This document shows, piece by piece, positions 63,178 to 64,000 of a stretch of DNA of 64,000 nucleotides (its first letter is position 1; every line of letters begins with the position of its first letter). The notes below the pieces were generated by a model. That model saw nothing but the letters and a program-made list of their open reading frames with translations, was not told where the DNA came from and did no database searches. The DNA is taken from contig CAJTCG010000004.1 in the NCBI GenBank assembly GCA_910574635.1, positions 124,001 through 188,000 on the forward strand. Reading direction: 5' to 3'. A program made the translations under genes and the position numbers. This DNA is from Oscillospiraceae bacterium. Its GTDB lineage: Bacteria; Bacillota; Clostridia; Oscillospirales; Oscillospiraceae.

Positions 63178-64000
63178 TCCTCATCCTCCGGTTCCTCGTA
63201 GCCGTAGTATTCCTGGTAGTCCGGTTCCTCCGGCTCCTCGCAGGGACCGCGCCGGGGGGCGGGTTCCAGATCGTCCTCGTTGACCGTTTCCTCGTCCTCG
63301 CCGGTCAGTTCGTCAAAATCCTCCGCATCGTCCAGATCGTGCTTGGGCTTGTAAATTTTCAGATAGTACCCAGCGCCGCCTACGGCCAGAGCCGCAATTA
63401 CCACCAGAATCATGGTACTGGAGCTACCCTTCTCCGGCTTTTCCGGCTCCGGGTCCTTATCGCCCTCCGGGTCAGCGGCGGGGACCTTGCCGGTGCAGTC
63501 CTTCATGGTCAGGGGGCAGACGGGGCAATCGGTGTCAACCTCGCCGGGAGCGCACTTGTCCTCGCAGTTGCAGACCGGCTCCGGGTCGGGAATAGCGGAA
63601 ACGTTGTTGTCCTCCGGCTCCTTGTCCTTCTCCGCCAGGGCAAAAAGGTCGGATTCCGTGACAGCGTTGAGAAAATAGACATTTTCACTCTCCCGCTGCT
63701 TGTCAATCACCAGATAAAAGGTGTTCTCGCTGGGGGTGGTGAAGGTGAAAAATTCCTTGCTGTCCTGGTCCGTCACATTGTCCACCACCGTGCCCTGCCC
63801 GTCCGGGGTCAGGGGCTTGGCGGAAAGCTGACCCTCCGGGTCCGGGGTCACGCTGGCCGAACCGGAGGGCGGATTGGTGGCAGAGGTGGCCGGAGGCTTC
63901 ACCGGCGTGGTGGTTGTGGGCTTCTGGCCCTGGGTGGACTGGCTGGCGGCGGGTGCTTTGTAGTTGGGATTCTTCACCTGATACGTCTGCGAATAATTCC
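63174..64000 (-). CDS. DUF4366-type membrane-anchored protein, 5' end outside the window
   Basis: The frame is open to the right edge, so the N terminus and any signal peptide are missing. A Thr/Pro/Ser-rich segment (GQKPTTTTPVKPPATSATNP) precedes the DUF4366 core (TFTTPSENTFYLVIDKQRES and VYFLNAVTESDLF), a Cys-rich linker (PVCNCEDKCAPG), one transmembrane span (TMILVVIAALAVGGAGYYL) and an acidic cytoplasmic tail. These proteins are part of the cell-surface transfer apparatus region of clostridial conjugative elements. The other transfer genes should lie further right. Confidence 0.85.
   Translation of the reverse strand, partial: NYSQTYQVKNPNYKAPAASQSTQGQKPTTTTPVKPPATSATNPPSGSASVTPDPEGQLSAKPLTPDGQGTVVDNVTDQDSKEFFTFTTPSENTFYLVIDKQRESENVYFLNAVTESDLFALAEKDKEPEDNNVSAIPDPEPVCNCEDKCAPGEVDTDCPVCPLTMKDCTGKVPAADPEGDKDPEPEKPEKGSSSTMILVVIAALAVGGAGYYLKIYKPKHDLDDAEDFDELTGEDEETVNEDDLEPAPRRGPCEEPEEPDYQEYYGYEEPEDEE

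Overview
The window looks like a Gram-positive gut Clostridia chromosome, probably Oscillospiraceae-like. That placement is inferred from protein flavour, strong GGAGG-type ribosome sites, a GC-rich backbone and the type of integrative element; no marker gene is present. No tRNA, rRNA or CRISPR array was seen.

Positions 1-19,500 (+ strand) hold a surface-glycan locus in tightly packed, often overlapping genes. It begins inside a sulfotransferase-like gene, followed by an APS-kinase-like enzyme and a PHP phosphatase of the kind that can remove PAP; together these suggest sulfation. Next come a pentulose-phosphate epimerase, a TarI/IspD-like cytidylyltransferase and a TarJ-like dehydrogenase, which would make a CDP-pentitol. 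The rest comprises a TylF-type methyltransferase, three glycosyltransferases, a NodB-like deacetylase, two formyltransferases, a WbqC protein, a DegT aminotransferase, a UDP-sugar 6-dehydrogenase, a Gfo/Idh oxidoreductase and an asparagine-synthase-like amidotransferase. The locus ends in a gene broken by a stop codon and an N-terminally truncated serine recombinase.

From about 20,980 to beyond the right edge lies an integrative conjugative/mobilizable element, mostly on the - strand. Its left end carries a small resolvase-like protein lacking the catalytic serine and three overlapping large serine recombinases, then DUF6870-like, DUF6551-like and ParB-like proteins and regulators. Its right part (45,050-64,000) carries a MOBP-type relaxase, a DUF3991/Toprim primase-like protein, MobC, a 3,666-residue methyltransferase-helicase, TnpV encoded inside that giant gene in another frame, topoisomerase III and a DUF4366 membrane protein.

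Two accessory blocks sit between. One (38,780-43,970) is a catabolic operon: CoA-transferase, 30-residue symporter accessory peptide, sodium:solute symporter, DUF169 protein, a decayed crotonase and an intact crotonase. The other (30,770-36,950) is the most unusual part of the window. It encodes a 947-residue protein joining an exonuclease III/APE-like domain, a group II-intron-type reverse transcriptase with maturase-like segment, an HNH-like zinc module that has lost its catalytic histidines, and a C-terminal domain resembling DUF7662. The gene has its own candidate promoter, a leader of about 357 nt with four consecutive hairpins plus a fifth that hides the ribosome site, and a downstream terminator. 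No group II ribozyme could be found. A SLOG protein and three unrecognised genes lie upstream. Between the accessory blocks is a row of four small XRE regulators, each followed by a hairpin.
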